A stretch of DNA of 64,000 nucleotides. Origin: Streptomyces diastaticus subsp. diastaticus (lineage in GTDB: Bacteria > Actinomycetota > Actinomycetes > Streptomycetales > Streptomycetaceae). Location of the stretch: the NCBI RefSeq assembly GCF_011170125.1, contig NZ_BLLN01000002.1:529501-593500 (forward strand), written 5' to 3'. Below the pieces are notes generated by a model. That model worked only from the letters and a program-made list of their open reading frames with translations, was not told the origin of the DNA and made no database searches. Positions 55,079 to 63,790 of this stretch are shown piece after piece. The number at the start of each line of letters is the position of its first letter. The stretch's first letter is position 1. The position numbers and the translations under genes were made by a program.

Positions 55079-55363
55079 ATGGCAGATGCGCGGCTCCCCA
55101 GCGGGTGGACCCTTCAGCAGATTCGCGATGCGTCCGGGGACCGGGAGGCTGTCGCCCTGGATCCCGAACGGCCGGTGAGGTGGGTCAGTGTCGACGGGGC
55201 CGTCGCGATGCCCCGCCCGGAGCTCGTTCTCGGATTCCACGGTCTGTGTCTCGTGAAGCCCGCCGATGATGAGGACTGGTACATGGGCAGCCTGTACGAC
55301 GACGGCAGCATCGACTGCTGGGAAGCCTACGGCGATCTGCACGAGGCACTACGCGGCCTCTGA
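55079..55363 (+). CDS. Hypothetical small protein, 94 aa
   Basis: ATG 55079, weak ribosome site. Soluble, acidic: RLPSGWTLQQIRDASGDREAVALDPERPVRWVSVDG, then LVLGFHGLCLVKPADDEDWYMGSLYDDGSIDCWEAYGDLHEALRGL. The C-terminal half reads like a small alpha/beta fold with many aromatic residues. I do not recognise the family. Codon use in the first part is less strict than its neighbours, so it may be a recent arrival. Confidence 0.65.
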   Translation: MADARLPSGWTLQQIRDASGDREAVALDPERPVRWVSVDGAVAMPRPELVLGFHGLCLVKPADDEDWYMGSLYDDGSIDCWEAYGDLHEALRGL

Positions 55364-55605
55364 GAGCCGTGCGCCACGGCCCCGCGTGCCGGACGCCCGG
55401 AGTCTGCGACCGCGTGACGACCGCGACGCACACCCCTGCGAACAACGGCGGCCGTCAGCGGACCATCAGGGCGGGTGAAGGGCGCGGCAGGCCAAGGGCA
55501 GCGAGCCCCCGAGTGGCCTCGAAACGAGGGGGCCCGTGCCCCTCCCGTGCCGACGGGCGGCAGACCGCGGGGAGCACCGGGCCTGACAGGCAGTCCGCAC
55601 GTGAG

Positions 55606-55638
55606 CGGCCCCTGACCGATGCGCCTGGTCAGGGGCCG
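55606..55638. terminator. Terminator after tRNA-Ser(TGA)
   Basis: Perfect 12-base inverted repeat (55606-55617, 55627-55638), nine bases past the tRNA 3' end on the minus strand. Nothing else is supported in 55364-55605. Confidence 0.85.
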
Positions 55639-55646
55639 TACCTCTG

Positions 55647-55733
55647 CGGAGGGTGTGGGATTTGAACCCACGGTGATGTCGCCACCACGACGGTTTTCAA
55701 GACCGTTCCCTTAGGCCGCTCGGGCAACCCTCC
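55647..55733 (-). tRNA. tRNA-Ser(TGA)
   Basis: 87 nt class II tRNA. Acceptor GGAGGGT pairs with ACCCTCC. Anticodon stem ACGGT/ACCGT closes loop CTTGAAA with TGA. Long variable arm, T loop TTCAAAT, discriminator G. CCA not encoded. Confidence 0.96.
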
Positions 55734-55784
55734 CCGCGCCACCAGGACCCTAGGGTGTGGTGGCGCGGGGACAAGAGTAACGGC

Positions 55785-57206
55785 TCAGTCGTCGCCCTCG
55801 CGCTTGTCCAGGGTGACGTCGACCCTCTCGGTCTTGCCGCCGCGCTCGTAGGTGATCTTCACGGTGTCACCGGGCTTGTGGGTCCAGATCTCGCCGATGA
55901 GGGTCGGGCCGCTGTCGATGACGGTGTCGTCCAGCTTGGTGATCACGTCGCCGGACTTCAGGCCGGCCTTGGCGGCGGGCCCGCCCGGCGAGACGGCGGC
56001 GGTACCGCCGGGCCCCTCGTCCGAGATGGTGGCGCCCATGCGGTTGTCCTCGAGGGAGACCGAGGCGCCGATGACCGGGTAGACGGGCTTGCCGGTCTTG
56101 ATGAGCTGCTCGGCGACGTTCTTCGCCTGGTTGATCGGGATGGCGAAGCCGAGGCCCACCGAACCGGCCTGGCCGGAGCCGCCCATGCCGTTGCCCGCCG
56201 ACTGGATGGCGCTGTTGATGCCGATGACGGCGCCGCCGGAGTCGAGGAGCGGGCCGCCGGAGTTGCCCGGGTTGATGGAGGCGTCGGTCTGGAGGGCGCT
56301 CATGTAAGAGCTCTTGGAATTGCCGCCGTCGCTGGAGGCGACCGGGCGGTTCTTGGCGCTGATGATGCCGGTGGTGACCGTGTTGGAGAGGCCGAAGGGG
56401 GCGCCGATGGCGATCGTGGAGTCGCCGACGGCCACCTTGTCGCTGTTGCCGAGCGGCAGCGGCTCCAGGCCCTCGCTGTTGCGCAGCTTGAGGACCGCGA
56501 CGTCGTACCCCTCGGCGCGGCCGACCACCTCGGCGACGTACTTCTTGCCGTTGGAGAAGGTGGCGGAGAGCTTGCCGCCGTCGGCCGCCGAGGCGACCAC
56601 GTGGTTGTTGGTGAGGATGTGGCCCTGCTTGTCGTAGACGAAGCCGGTGCCCGTGCCGCCCTCGCCGTCGCCGCCCTGGGCGTCGATGGTGACCACGCTC
56701 GGCAGCGCCTTGGCGGCGACGCCCGCGACCGAGCCGGCTTCGCGCTTGACACTGGTCGGTGTGTCGGAGGCGGAGACGGTGGTGGAACCCGAGCCGGAGT
56801 CGCCGTCCCTGGCCGCCCAGTACCCGATGCCACCGCCGACGCCGCCCGCGATCAGCGCCGCCGCCAGCACGGCCGCGACGAGCCCGCCGCGCCGGCCCTT
56901 GGCGGGGGCGGGCGGCTGGTACGAGGCCCCCCAGCCGGGGCCGCCGCCGGGGGTCGCGTAGGAACCGCCGCCGGCGTACGCCGGGGTGGCGGGAGGCTCG
57001 GCGTAAGGGGAGGGGGCGCCCTGGGGCGGCGGCGGGGGCCAGTCCCCGGCCGGCGCGGGCTGCTGCGGGCCGCCCCGGGCGGGGTCCACCGGGGCGGGGG
57101 GTACGGACGGGGCGGGCGGCACGGAAGGCGGTACCTGCGAGCCCTCGGTCCCGGCGCCCTCGGTCCCGGCGCCCTCGGTCCCTGAGCCCTCGTTCTCGGT
57201 GCTCAC
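55785..57206 (-). CDS. HtrA/DegP-type membrane serine protease with PDZ domain
   Basis: 473 aa from GTG 57206 with GAGGAG eight bases upstream. The N-terminal 110 residues are cytoplasmic and Pro/Gly-rich, with a triple EGAGT repeat. One span (GGLVAAVLAAALIAGGVGGGIGYWAA) then places the rest outside. Trypsin-like domain: ILTNNHVVAS (His), YDVAVLKL (Asp), DASINPGNSGGPLL (Ser). The PDZ domain follows from GATISDEGPGGTAAVSPGGPAAKAGLKSGDVITKLDD. It is an extracytoplasmic quality-control protease, as for other actinobacterial HtrA proteins. Confidence 0.94.
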   Translation of the reverse strand: MSTENEGSGTEGAGTEGAGTEGSQVPPSVPPAPSVPPAPVDPARGGPQQPAPAGDWPPPPPQGAPSPYAEPPATPAYAGGGSYATPGGGPGWGASYQPPAPAKGRRGGLVAAVLAAALIAGGVGGGIGYWAARDGDSGSGSTTVSASDTPTSVKREAGSVAGVAAKALPSVVTIDAQGGDGEGGTGTGFVYDKQGHILTNNHVVASAADGGKLSATFSNGKKYVAEVVGRAEGYDVAVLKLRNSEGLEPLPLGNSDKVAVGDSTIAIGAPFGLSNTVTTGIISAKNRPVASSDGGNSKSSYMSALQTDASINPGNSGGPLLDSGGAVIGINSAIQSAGNGMGGSGQAGSVGLGFAIPINQAKNVAEQLIKTGKPVYPVIGASVSLEDNRMGATISDEGPGGTAAVSPGGPAAKAGLKSGDVITKLDDTVIDSGPTLIGEIWTHKPGDTVKITYERGGKTERVDVTLDKREGDD

Positions 57207-57467
57207 AGCTGGTTCTCCTCGGTCCACGGCGATCGGTCACGGTCGCGGCCCGGTACGGCCCGACTGTCCGGATGTTCGCAGTCAGCTTTTCCCACCGGGC
57301 GTCAGGGCGCCGTAAGGCGACCCTGTGCACCCACCGTCGTCCTCTTACTTCCGGCAAAACGGGTGCGTGCCCGGGATGGTTCCCCGTCACGCCTCTCCAC
57401 CCTGCCGGAGACCGGCGCCGGGTGCTTCTTTTGCGCGTCTGCCCGCCGGTGGTGACACCATGACCGG

Positions 57468-58328
57468 GTGATGCCCACACCACGGGAACCGATCAAGGTC
57501 ATCGCCCACCGGGGCGCCTCCGCGGACGTTCCGGAACACACCCTGGCGGCGTACCGGAAGGCGATCGAGGACGGCGCGGACGGCTTGGAGTGCGATGTGC
57601 GGCTGACCGCCGACGGGCACCTGGTCTGCGTCCACGACCGCCGGGTCAACCGCACCTCGAACGGCCGCGGTGCCGTCTCCGCCCTGGAGCTCGCCGACCT
57701 GGCCGCCCTGGACTTCGGTTCCTGGAAGGACACCACCCGGGTCGGCCCGGTCGGGCCGGGCGCCGGACGGGACACCGCCGTCCCGGTGCCGCCGGTGAGC
57801 GAGCAGCCGCAGTGGGACGCGGCGCGCACCTCGGTGCTGACGCTGGAACGCCTGCTGGAGCTGGTGAGCGACGCGGGGCGCCGGGTGGAGCTGGCCATCG
57901 AGACCAAGCATCCGACGCGCTGGGCCGGGCAGGTCGAGGAGCGGCTGATGGCCCTGCTCGACCGCTTCGGGCTGGCGTCGCCCGCCTCGGCCGCCGAGTC
58001 GCCGGTCCGGGTGATGAGCTTCTCGGCCCGCTCGCTGCACCGGGTCCGCGCCGCCTCGCCGTACCTGCCGACGGTGCAGCTGATGCAGTTCGTCGGGGTA
58101 CGCCACCGGGACGGCCGGCTGCCGCCGGGGGTGGGCATCTCCGGGCCGAGCATCCGCATCCTGCGCGGCCACCCCTCTTATGTGGAGCAGGTCCACCGGG
58201 CCGGCAACCGCGTGCACGTCTGGACCGTGGACGACCCGGCCGACGTCGCCCTCTGCGCCGAGCTGGGGGTGGACGCGGTGATCACCAACCGGCCGCGCGC
58301 CGTGCTGGAACAACTCGGCCGGGGCTGA
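57468..58328 (+). CDS. Glycerophosphodiester phosphodiesterase
   Basis: 286 aa from GTG 57468 or the ATG directly after it. IKVIAHRGASADVPEHTLAAYRKAIEDGADGLECDVRLTADGHLVCVHDRRVNRTSNG carries the full GDPD active site: His and Arg of HRG, E-x-D of LECDV, and H of VHD. VELAIETKHP has the next conserved Glu and Lys, and HVWTVDDPADVALCAELGVDAVITNRP closes the TIM barrel. An insert of about 35 residues (VGPVGPGAGRDTAVPVPPV) lies after strand 3. No signal peptide, so cytoplasmic. Divergent from the HtrA gene. Confidence 0.95.
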   Translation: MMPTPREPIKVIAHRGASADVPEHTLAAYRKAIEDGADGLECDVRLTADGHLVCVHDRRVNRTSNGRGAVSALELADLAALDFGSWKDTTRVGPVGPGAGRDTAVPVPPVSEQPQWDAARTSVLTLERLLELVSDAGRRVELAIETKHPTRWAGQVEERLMALLDRFGLASPASAAESPVRVMSFSARSLHRVRAASPYLPTVQLMQFVGVRHRDGRLPPGVGISGPSIRILRGHPSYVEQVHRAGNRVHVWTVDDPADVALCAELGVDAVITNRPRAVLEQLGRG

Positions 58329-58343
58329 GAACCGACCCCGTCC

Positions 58344-58363
58344 GGGTCCGGCCGGCCGGACCC
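58344..58363. terminator. Palindrome after the GDPD gene
   Basis: A 20-base perfect palindrome (GGGTCCGGCC and its complement) 15 bases past the stop, followed by CCCGTCGGGG. Probably part of a terminator. Confidence 0.55.
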
Positions 58364-58495
58364 CCGTCGGGGGCGCGGAAGGCGCGCGGCAGGGCAGGGC
58401 CGATCCGCCCCCGCGCGCCGGGTGTGCGCTGCCGCAAAGCGGAACCGCTGCTCACACGCCCGCGAGGGGGAAAGGAAAGTGTGAAAGGGGCCACG

Positions 58496-58585
58496 ATGGC
58501 GGAAGGGGTTGTTTCGCTTCGCGGTCGACTCGGCGCCTCACCAAACCGGTCCATACAGGGACGAAACGCCTCGCCAATCCTCTGA
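58496..58585 (+). CDS. Possible 29-aa peptide upstream of an anti-sigma-type gene
   Basis: ATG 58496 follows AAAGGGG with a good spacing and encodes MAEGVVSLRGRLGASPNRSIQGRNASPIL. It ends 140 bases before the ATPase gene. It could be a leader peptide or a chance frame; third positions are less biased than in real genes here. Confidence 0.25.
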   Translation: MAEGVVSLRGRLGASPNRSIQGRNASPIL

Positions 58586-58724
58586 TTTCCCTCACGGGGA
58601 GTACACCGGCGCGTTCTTTGTGTGGCAGCGCCCGCCGAATGCGTCGCCGGGAGCGGATTGGCCGGTTTCCGGTCGGATGCAATGGGGCATTCACCCTCTG
58701 GCGTGGGGCAAAGGAGGTCCGGGG

Positions 58725-59264
58725 GTGGCGTTGGTGGTGGCACAAGAAGTGCCCACGTCGTCGAGCATGGCTGTTCCTCACGGCCCTGCGGGCGTGGGGA
58801 AGGCGCGACGCCGTATGCGCGAGCAGCTACGGATGAGCGGAGTATCGGATTCAGCCATAGACGACGCCGTACTGATCCTGTCCGAGCTGCTGAGCAACGC
58901 CTGCCGGCACGGCCGTCCGCTCGACGACGCCCCCATCGGGGACGGTGACGTGCGCGCCGGCTGGCGGGTCGACGACCGCGGCCGGCTGACGGTGGAGGTC
59001 ACGGACGGCGGCGGTCCGACCCGCCCCGTCCCGTCCACCCCGTCGGTGACGGCCAAGGGCGGCCGCGGGCTCAACATCATCACGGCCCTCGCCGAGGAAT
59101 GGGGAACCCGCGACGGCGCCTGCGGCGAACTCACCGTCTGGGCCCTCCTCTCCGCCGGTCACCGGCGCGAGGACTTCGCGGAGCGGATCACCGCTCCGCC
59201 GGTCTCCGCGCTGGCGGGGCTCGACTTCACCGAGGCGCTGGGCGCGCTCGACGACCTCGCCTGA
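58725..59264 (+). CDS. Anti-sigma-type ATP-binding protein (HATPase_c_2)
   Basis: 179 aa from GTG 58725, preceded by a perfect AAGGAGG seven bases away; the frame is open upstream but without a ribosome site. ALVVAQEVPTSSSMAVPHGPAGVGKARRRMREQLR is the conserved streptomycete N terminus. LILSELLSNACRHG is the N-box, and TVEVTDGGGPTRP with GGRGLNIITALAEEWG gives the G1 and G2 boxes. It probably holds or modifies a SigB/F-type sigma factor or its antagonist. It stands alone in the strand and is 6 kb from the GAF-PP2C phosphatase, a class of enzyme that opposes such kinases. Confidence 0.9.
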   Translation: MALVVAQEVPTSSSMAVPHGPAGVGKARRRMREQLRMSGVSDSAIDDAVLILSELLSNACRHGRPLDDAPIGDGDVRAGWRVDDRGRLTVEVTDGGGPTRPVPSTPSVTAKGGRGLNIITALAEEWGTRDGACGELTVWALLSAGHRREDFAERITAPPVSALAGLDFTEALGALDDLA

Positions 59265-59467
59265 GCGCACCCCGCACTCCCCCGCGCACCGGCCGAGCGG
59301 GTCCGCCCGCCCCCGAGTCCCGCCGGGTCGCGGGGGCGCTTGCCCGTACGAACCCCCGCAGCGCCGCGCGCACGCGGGGGTGACGGGTTCGGTGACGCCG
59401 CGTCGGTCCGGTGGGGAGCGGCTAGGCTCGCGGCCGTACCAGACGAGCCGTACCCGGGAGAGATCCG

Positions 59468-60460
59468 ATGGCCAAGAAGCGTCCGCAGAAGCCGGGCAAG
59501 AAGGCACAGCTCGCCGACGGGGAGATCCCGGTCGTCGGCGCCCGTGAACCCTGCCCCTGCGGTTCCGGCCGCCGGTACAAGGCGTGCCACGGCCGGGCCG
59601 CCTCGCACGCCGTGACCGAGGTGGTGCAGCGCCCCTTCGAGGGGCTGGCCGGCGAGGGCGACTGGGTGGCGCTGCGCGAGCTGGTGCCCGCCGCCACCGT
59701 CGAACTCACCCTGCGGGACGGCCTGCCCGAGGGTGTGCCCTCGGTGACGCTCGCCACCGTGCTGCCGCTGGCCTGGCCCGCGCTGCGCCGTGAGGACGGC
59801 TCCGTCCTGCTCGGCCTCCAGAACGACACGCCCTCCGGCGACCTCAGCCGCGACCTGGCAGAGACCCTGCTGCGCGCCCTGGAGGCCAAGCCGGGGACGC
59901 CGGTGGAGGCCCGGCGGCTGCCCGCCCAGTCCGCCGCCTCCGCCGCCGAACGGCCCCGGCTCCAGGACCTGCTGGACCCCGAGGCGCCGTTCGAGCCGCA
60001 GGTGCACAGCGGGTTCGAGTTCTGGGTGCCGGAGGCCGAGGCCGGGCAGACCTCCCCGGAGGTCGCCGCCTCGCTGGAGCGGGCCAACGAGGCCGCCATC
60101 CCGACGGCCCGGCTGGCCGGCGTCGAGTGGGCCTACTGGTGCCGGACGCCGGAGAAGAACCACCTGCGGTGGGTCATGCCGCACAGCGAGGAGCGACTGC
60201 TCGACGCCCTGGCGCGGCTGCACGCCGCGGGTGCCTCCTCCCTCGGCGAGGGGACGCGGCTGGTCGGGTCGTTCCGGGCGCACGGGCTGACGGTGCCGGT
60301 CTGGGACCTGCCCACCGGCATGGGGGCCGAGGACGTGGAGAAGCCGGCCGCCGCCTTCGCCGAGCGGCTCGCCGCCGCCCTCGCCGAGGAGGCACCGCTC
60401 ACCGCCGAGGAGCGGCGGGCCCGCGGCGGACTGACCAACCGACAGGTCACGCTCAACTGA
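59468..60460 (+). CDS. DUF5926 protein with SEC-C zinc motif
   Basis: 330 aa, ATG behind GGGAGAG. A Lys-rich start (AKKRPQKPGKKAQ) is followed by REPCPCGSGRRYKACHGR (about 28-45), the SEC-C zinc-binding motif also found at the end of SecA. The rest is the conserved actinobacterial DUF5926 region with FEFWVPEAEAGQTSPEVAASLERANEAAIPTARL, VEWAYWCRTPEKNHLRWVMPH and VWDLPTGMGAEDVE. Cytoplasmic; role unknown. SEC-C suggests contact with ribosomes, SecB-like partners or other proteins. Confidence 0.9.
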   Translation: MAKKRPQKPGKKAQLADGEIPVVGAREPCPCGSGRRYKACHGRAASHAVTEVVQRPFEGLAGEGDWVALRELVPAATVELTLRDGLPEGVPSVTLATVLPLAWPALRREDGSVLLGLQNDTPSGDLSRDLAETLLRALEAKPGTPVEARRLPAQSAASAAERPRLQDLLDPEAPFEPQVHSGFEFWVPEAEAGQTSPEVAASLERANEAAIPTARLAGVEWAYWCRTPEKNHLRWVMPHSEERLLDALARLHAAGASSLGEGTRLVGSFRAHGLTVPVWDLPTGMGAEDVEKPAAAFAERLAAALAEEAPLTAEERRARGGLTNRQVTLN

Positions 60461-60584
60461 ACGGCCGGGGGCGGGGGCCGTTCCGGCGGCCCCCGCCCCG
60501 GTTTCCCCGGCGGCGGGCCCACCGGTGACTCCTGTCACACCAGGCCCTTCCCGGCGGGAATTCCCGTTGTGGGGACCGCCGATC

Positions 60585-60670
60585 GAATTTGCTAACCGGC
60601 GATCTCTTGTTACGGTTCAAGTAGCCCGGTTGCTGGTGCATCCCCCGTCGCCAGCAACCGGGCCCTTCCA
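60585..60670 (+). ncRNA. Candidate small RNA or attenuator hairpin
   Basis: A perfect 13-base inverted repeat (60624-60636, 60651-60663) with loop TGCATCCCCCGTCG is preceded by a promoter-like pair, TTGCTA (about 60588) and TACGGT (about 60611), with a 16-17 base spacer. A transcript starting near 60620 would be almost only this hairpin. A second small stem (CCGGAC/GTCCGG) follows at about 60674. It may also be a terminator between convergent genes, but it lies 160 bases from the DUF5926 stop. The remaining 60461-60937 shows no gene. Confidence 0.35.
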
Positions 60671-60937
60671 TGTCCGGACACCGTCCGGCCCCGGGCCGAC
60701 GGCTTCCGCCGCGCCGACGCGCGCTGCCGGAGCCACCGCGTTCGCCCTCACACCTACGTACGGCCCCAGGACGTGAAGAGACCTCCTGCGCGCCACACCC
60801 GCCTGCGCGGGACCGCCGCCCGCCGCCACCGTGCGGCACCCCGTCGGCAGTTGCCGCACGGACGCTGGTCGCCCCCTCCTCCGCCACACCGCACATGCGC
60901 GGCCGAGGAAGGGGCGCGACGGGGCGCGGCCGGTGGA

Positions 60938-61639
60938 CTACAGGTCAGGGGCGTTGACGCCCCTCGCGTTGAGCGTGTCGACCAGGGCGTCGAGCACGGT
61001 GCCGACCTCCGGAAGGGACCGACCGCCCGGCGTCTCGCTCGGCGGCCGCTCCCAGCGGACCCGGCCGGCGTTCTCGGCCGACGGGGGCAGGAGCAGGTAG
61101 CCGCCCTCACCGTGGAAGCGCAGCGAGCCGGGGACGTGGTCCTTGGCGTACAGCAGTTCGCCGAGGCGCGGCAAGGAGTACGGGGCGACCAGCAGGGCCC
61201 AGCGGTCCCGCGTCGCGAGGACGGGGCCGGTGGGGACGCCCGTCCGGTCGAGCGCGGCGAGGGCGCGGGCGGCCGCCGCGGCCGGGAGGCTGACCGCGCT
61301 GGCGCCCCGGCCGGTCGCCAGGAGCACGGGCGCGGCCGGGCGCTCGCTCCACCACCAGCGGACCATGCGCTCGTCGGTGGTGGCCGCGAGGAGGCCCATG
61401 TCGGCCGGGTGGTCGCCGGGCAGGGCGCACTCCGGATCCGGGCAGCCGCAGCCGGTCGGGCTCGCTGGGGTGAGCCGTGCGCCCGGGACGACGGGCCAGT
61501 GCCGGTGGATCGCGGCCACCGCCACACCGGTCAGGTCAGGCTGGTCGGTCGGGTGGGACAGCTCGGGACAGGCCGCCGGGGCGCTCCCGCGCGTGCGCCG
61601 GGACCGGAACTTGCGTCGCCTTCCGAGGATCTCGCGCAT
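60938..61639 (-). CDS. Bifunctional DNA primase/polymerase-like (prim-pol) protein
   Basis: 233 aa, ATG 61639 with AAAGGAA upstream. A basic N terminus (MREILGRRRKFRSRRTRG) precedes the domain: AVAAIHRHWPVVPGARL, CGCPDPECALPGDHP (likely zinc site), then WWWSERPAAPVLLATGRGASAVSLPAAAAARALAALDRTGVPTGPVLA, LLVAPYSLPRLGELLY and SLRFHGEGGYLLLPPS. This is the pattern of short streptomycete proteins named after the prim-pol N-terminal domain. The metal-binding Asp pair of active primases is not obvious, so it may be catalytically inert. Confidence 0.85.
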   Translation of the reverse strand: MREILGRRRKFRSRRTRGSAPAACPELSHPTDQPDLTGVAVAAIHRHWPVVPGARLTPASPTGCGCPDPECALPGDHPADMGLLAATTDERMVRWWWSERPAAPVLLATGRGASAVSLPAAAAARALAALDRTGVPTGPVLATRDRWALLVAPYSLPRLGELLYAKDHVPGSLRFHGEGGYLLLPPSAENAGRVRWERPPSETPGGRSLPEVGTVLDALVDTLNARGVNAPDL

Positions 61640-62217
61640 GAGCGCTCGTTCCTTTCCGTTGAACGCCGAGGGTCATCACACTGGACGTGCGTCACTTCAC
61701 CGTGCGTACAAACTGGCGCATCACATCCCCGGCCCGAGGCAGGGGGCGCCCCGTGGGGCCGTGCGTGGAACCAGGCGGAGGACGGCGACGCCTGGCACTT
61801 GCCGGAACCCGACGTGCGGACCGGAAGTTCTGTCGCCTCCGCCGCGGGAGGATGGGGCGCGGTCGCTGTCGACTGGGACGCCCGGGGCGGCTGCCAGGTT
61901 CCGTCAGGTCCCCGTCTGCCCCCGGTCCACACCCTCTTGGTGTACGTACCCGGCGCGACCGTTGTGACGCGTCCTCCCGAAGCATTCGCCCGGGGGCCGT
62001 CTGCGCTCCCTCGGCCGAACGAGGTCAGTCGACCGCAATATGCGGTTACCGCTGACACTTTCGAGCCAAGTTCGCCCTTTTTGGCCCGGGTGGCTCACGC
62101 TCCGCGCCAGCCGCAGGAACCTGGGCGATCCCGACAGGACAATGCTGGACATCTCGTCTCTATTGCGTGTAGATGTGGACCCATTGTCGGCGGCGCGGAA
62201 TCACCTGGGGGTTTGCG
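61640..62217. other. Intergenic stretch with no supported gene
   Basis: About 580 bases between divergent prim-pol and PP2C genes. A plus-frame stretch near 61770-61880 (AWNQAEDGDAWHLPEPDV) has coding-like third positions but no start, stop or ribosome site that would make a gene. The right-hand 150 bases are less GC-rich and probably hold the PP2C promoter. Confidence 0.45.
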
Positions 62218-62262
62218 ATGCTTTTGAGCAATACGCACCGGCCGGAAAACCGTAGAACATGA
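62218..62262 (+). CDS. 14-aa leader peptide overlapping the PP2C start
   Basis: ATG 62218 lies behind CTGGGGGTTTGCG and encodes MLLSNTHRPENRRT. Its TGA shares ATGA with the start codon of the phosphatase gene at 62259. The phosphatase has no good ribosome site of its own, so it would be translated by coupling to this peptide. Confidence 0.5.
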   Translation: MLLSNTHRPENRRT

Positions 62263-63665
62263 CATCCCCACACTTCCCCAATGTGGCCGGAATCGATTCC
62301 ACGGTCCCCGCCCCCGCGCAGACTGTCGCGCCCTCGCCGCAGCCTCCGGCCGCGCCGGTCCCGGCCCCCTCGACGGCCGTCCAGGACCGCCTCGCCGGCT
62401 GGGTCTCCGACCTCACCACCCTGCACGAACTCACCGAGCGGCTGAGCGCCACCTCCACCGTCGACACCGCCCTCCGGGAACTGCTCCACGCCGGTGCCTC
62501 GCTCGTCGGTGCGCGCCGCGGCCTCGCCGCGCTGGAGCCGGGCGGCCCCGACGGCCCGCGCGCCGCCTTCACCGGCCACGGTCTCGGCCGCGCCGACCTC
62601 GGCCACATCGAGACCGTGCCGCGCGCCGCCTCCTGTCACGGGCGGTTGCTCGACGAACCGCCCGGCGGGCGGCGCGAGATCTGCCGCCCCGACCTCGCCG
62701 CGGACCGCTCCACCGATCCGCGCCACCGCGAGGTCGCCGCCCGCCTCGGCTGTGCGGCGAGTTACGCGGCGGCGCTGGAGACCCGGGGCGAGGGCCGGTT
62801 CGGCGCGGTCGTCTGGCTGTACGACGAACCGGCCGAGCCCGACGAGCGCCGCCGCCACCTGACCCGGCTCTACCTCCGCCAGGCCGGGGAGCACCTGGCC
62901 CGCCTCCTCGCCCTCGACGCGGCCCGCGCCGCCCTCGCCACCCTCCGCGAGGAACTGCTGCCCAGCCGCCTTCCACGGGTGGCCGGAGTACGGCTCGCCG
63001 CCCGCCACCGGACCGGGCCGCGCGGCGGCGGCGACTGGTACGACGCGCTGCCGCTGCCCGAGGGCGCCCTCGGCCTCGCCGTCGGCTCGGTGACCGGGAC
63101 CGGGCCCAGCGCGGTGGCCGCCATGGGCCGCCTGCGCGCCTCGCTGCGGGCGTACGCGGTGATGGAGGGGGAGGACCCGGTCGCGGTCCTCTCCGACCTG
63201 GAGCTGCTGCTGCGGCTCACCGAACCGGCCCGCTCGGCGACGGCGCTGTTCGGGTACTGCGAGCCGGCCGGCGGCCCCGGCGCCGAGCGCGCTCGGCGGC
63301 TGGTGCTGGCCGGTGCCGGGCACTGTCCGCCGGTGATCGTCAGCGAGCGCGGCGCCGAGTTCGTGGAGACCTCGCTCTCCGCACCGCTGGGCATGCTCGC
63401 CTGCTGGGAGGCGCCCAGTGTGGAACTGCGGCCGCGGGCGGGCGACACCGTCCTCCTCTACAGCGACGGGCTGCTGCGCCGGACCGGCGACCCGATGGAC
63501 CGGGCCTTCGCACGCCTGCACTCGGCCGCCGCCTCCGTCCCCAGGGGCCGGCGCGAGGACCCGGACGCCGTCGCCGACCACGTCCTCGGCTCCCTGCTTC
63601 CCGAGGGACTCGACGACGAGGAGAGCGAGGAGGACGTGGTCCTGCTCGCCGCCCGCTTCGACTGA
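62259..63665 (+). CDS. GAF-PP2C (SpoIIE-type) protein serine/threonine phosphatase
   Basis: 468 aa from ATG 62259. After a Pro/Ala leader, a GAF-like sensor (about 45-220) includes LHELTERLSATSTVDTALRELLHAGASLVGARRGL and CHGRLLDEPPG. The PP2C domain starts near RLAARHRTGPRGGGDWYDALPLPEGALGLAVGSVTGTGPSAVAAMGRLRASLRAYA, with the metal Asp in GGDWYD. A second expected Asp is changed (GSVTGTG where GDVxGHG is usual). LVLAGAGHCPPVIV, LGMLACW, DTVLLYSDGLLRR and EDVVLLAARFD follow. Phosphatases of this type dephosphorylate anti-sigma antagonists. The changed GDVxGHG motif may weaken catalysis. Cytoplasmic. Confidence 0.9.
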   Translation: MTSPHFPNVAGIDSTVPAPAQTVAPSPQPPAAPVPAPSTAVQDRLAGWVSDLTTLHELTERLSATSTVDTALRELLHAGASLVGARRGLAALEPGGPDGPRAAFTGHGLGRADLGHIETVPRAASCHGRLLDEPPGGRREICRPDLAADRSTDPRHREVAARLGCAASYAAALETRGEGRFGAVVWLYDEPAEPDERRRHLTRLYLRQAGEHLARLLALDAARAALATLREELLPSRLPRVAGVRLAARHRTGPRGGGDWYDALPLPEGALGLAVGSVTGTGPSAVAAMGRLRASLRAYAVMEGEDPVAVLSDLELLLRLTEPARSATALFGYCEPAGGPGAERARRLVLAGAGHCPPVIVSERGAEFVETSLSAPLGMLACWEAPSVELRPRAGDTVLLYSDGLLRRTGDPMDRAFARLHSAAASVPRGRREDPDAVADHVLGSLLPEGLDDEESEEDVVLLAARFD

Positions 63666-63790
63666 GGCGGGCCCGGGCGCCGGACCGCGCACCCGCGGGT
63701 GACGGGACCAACAGCCGCACGCCCCTTCGGTGCCCCTGGGAACGGACATACGATGGATGAACATCCCATGTCACACCCAGGAGGAATGCC

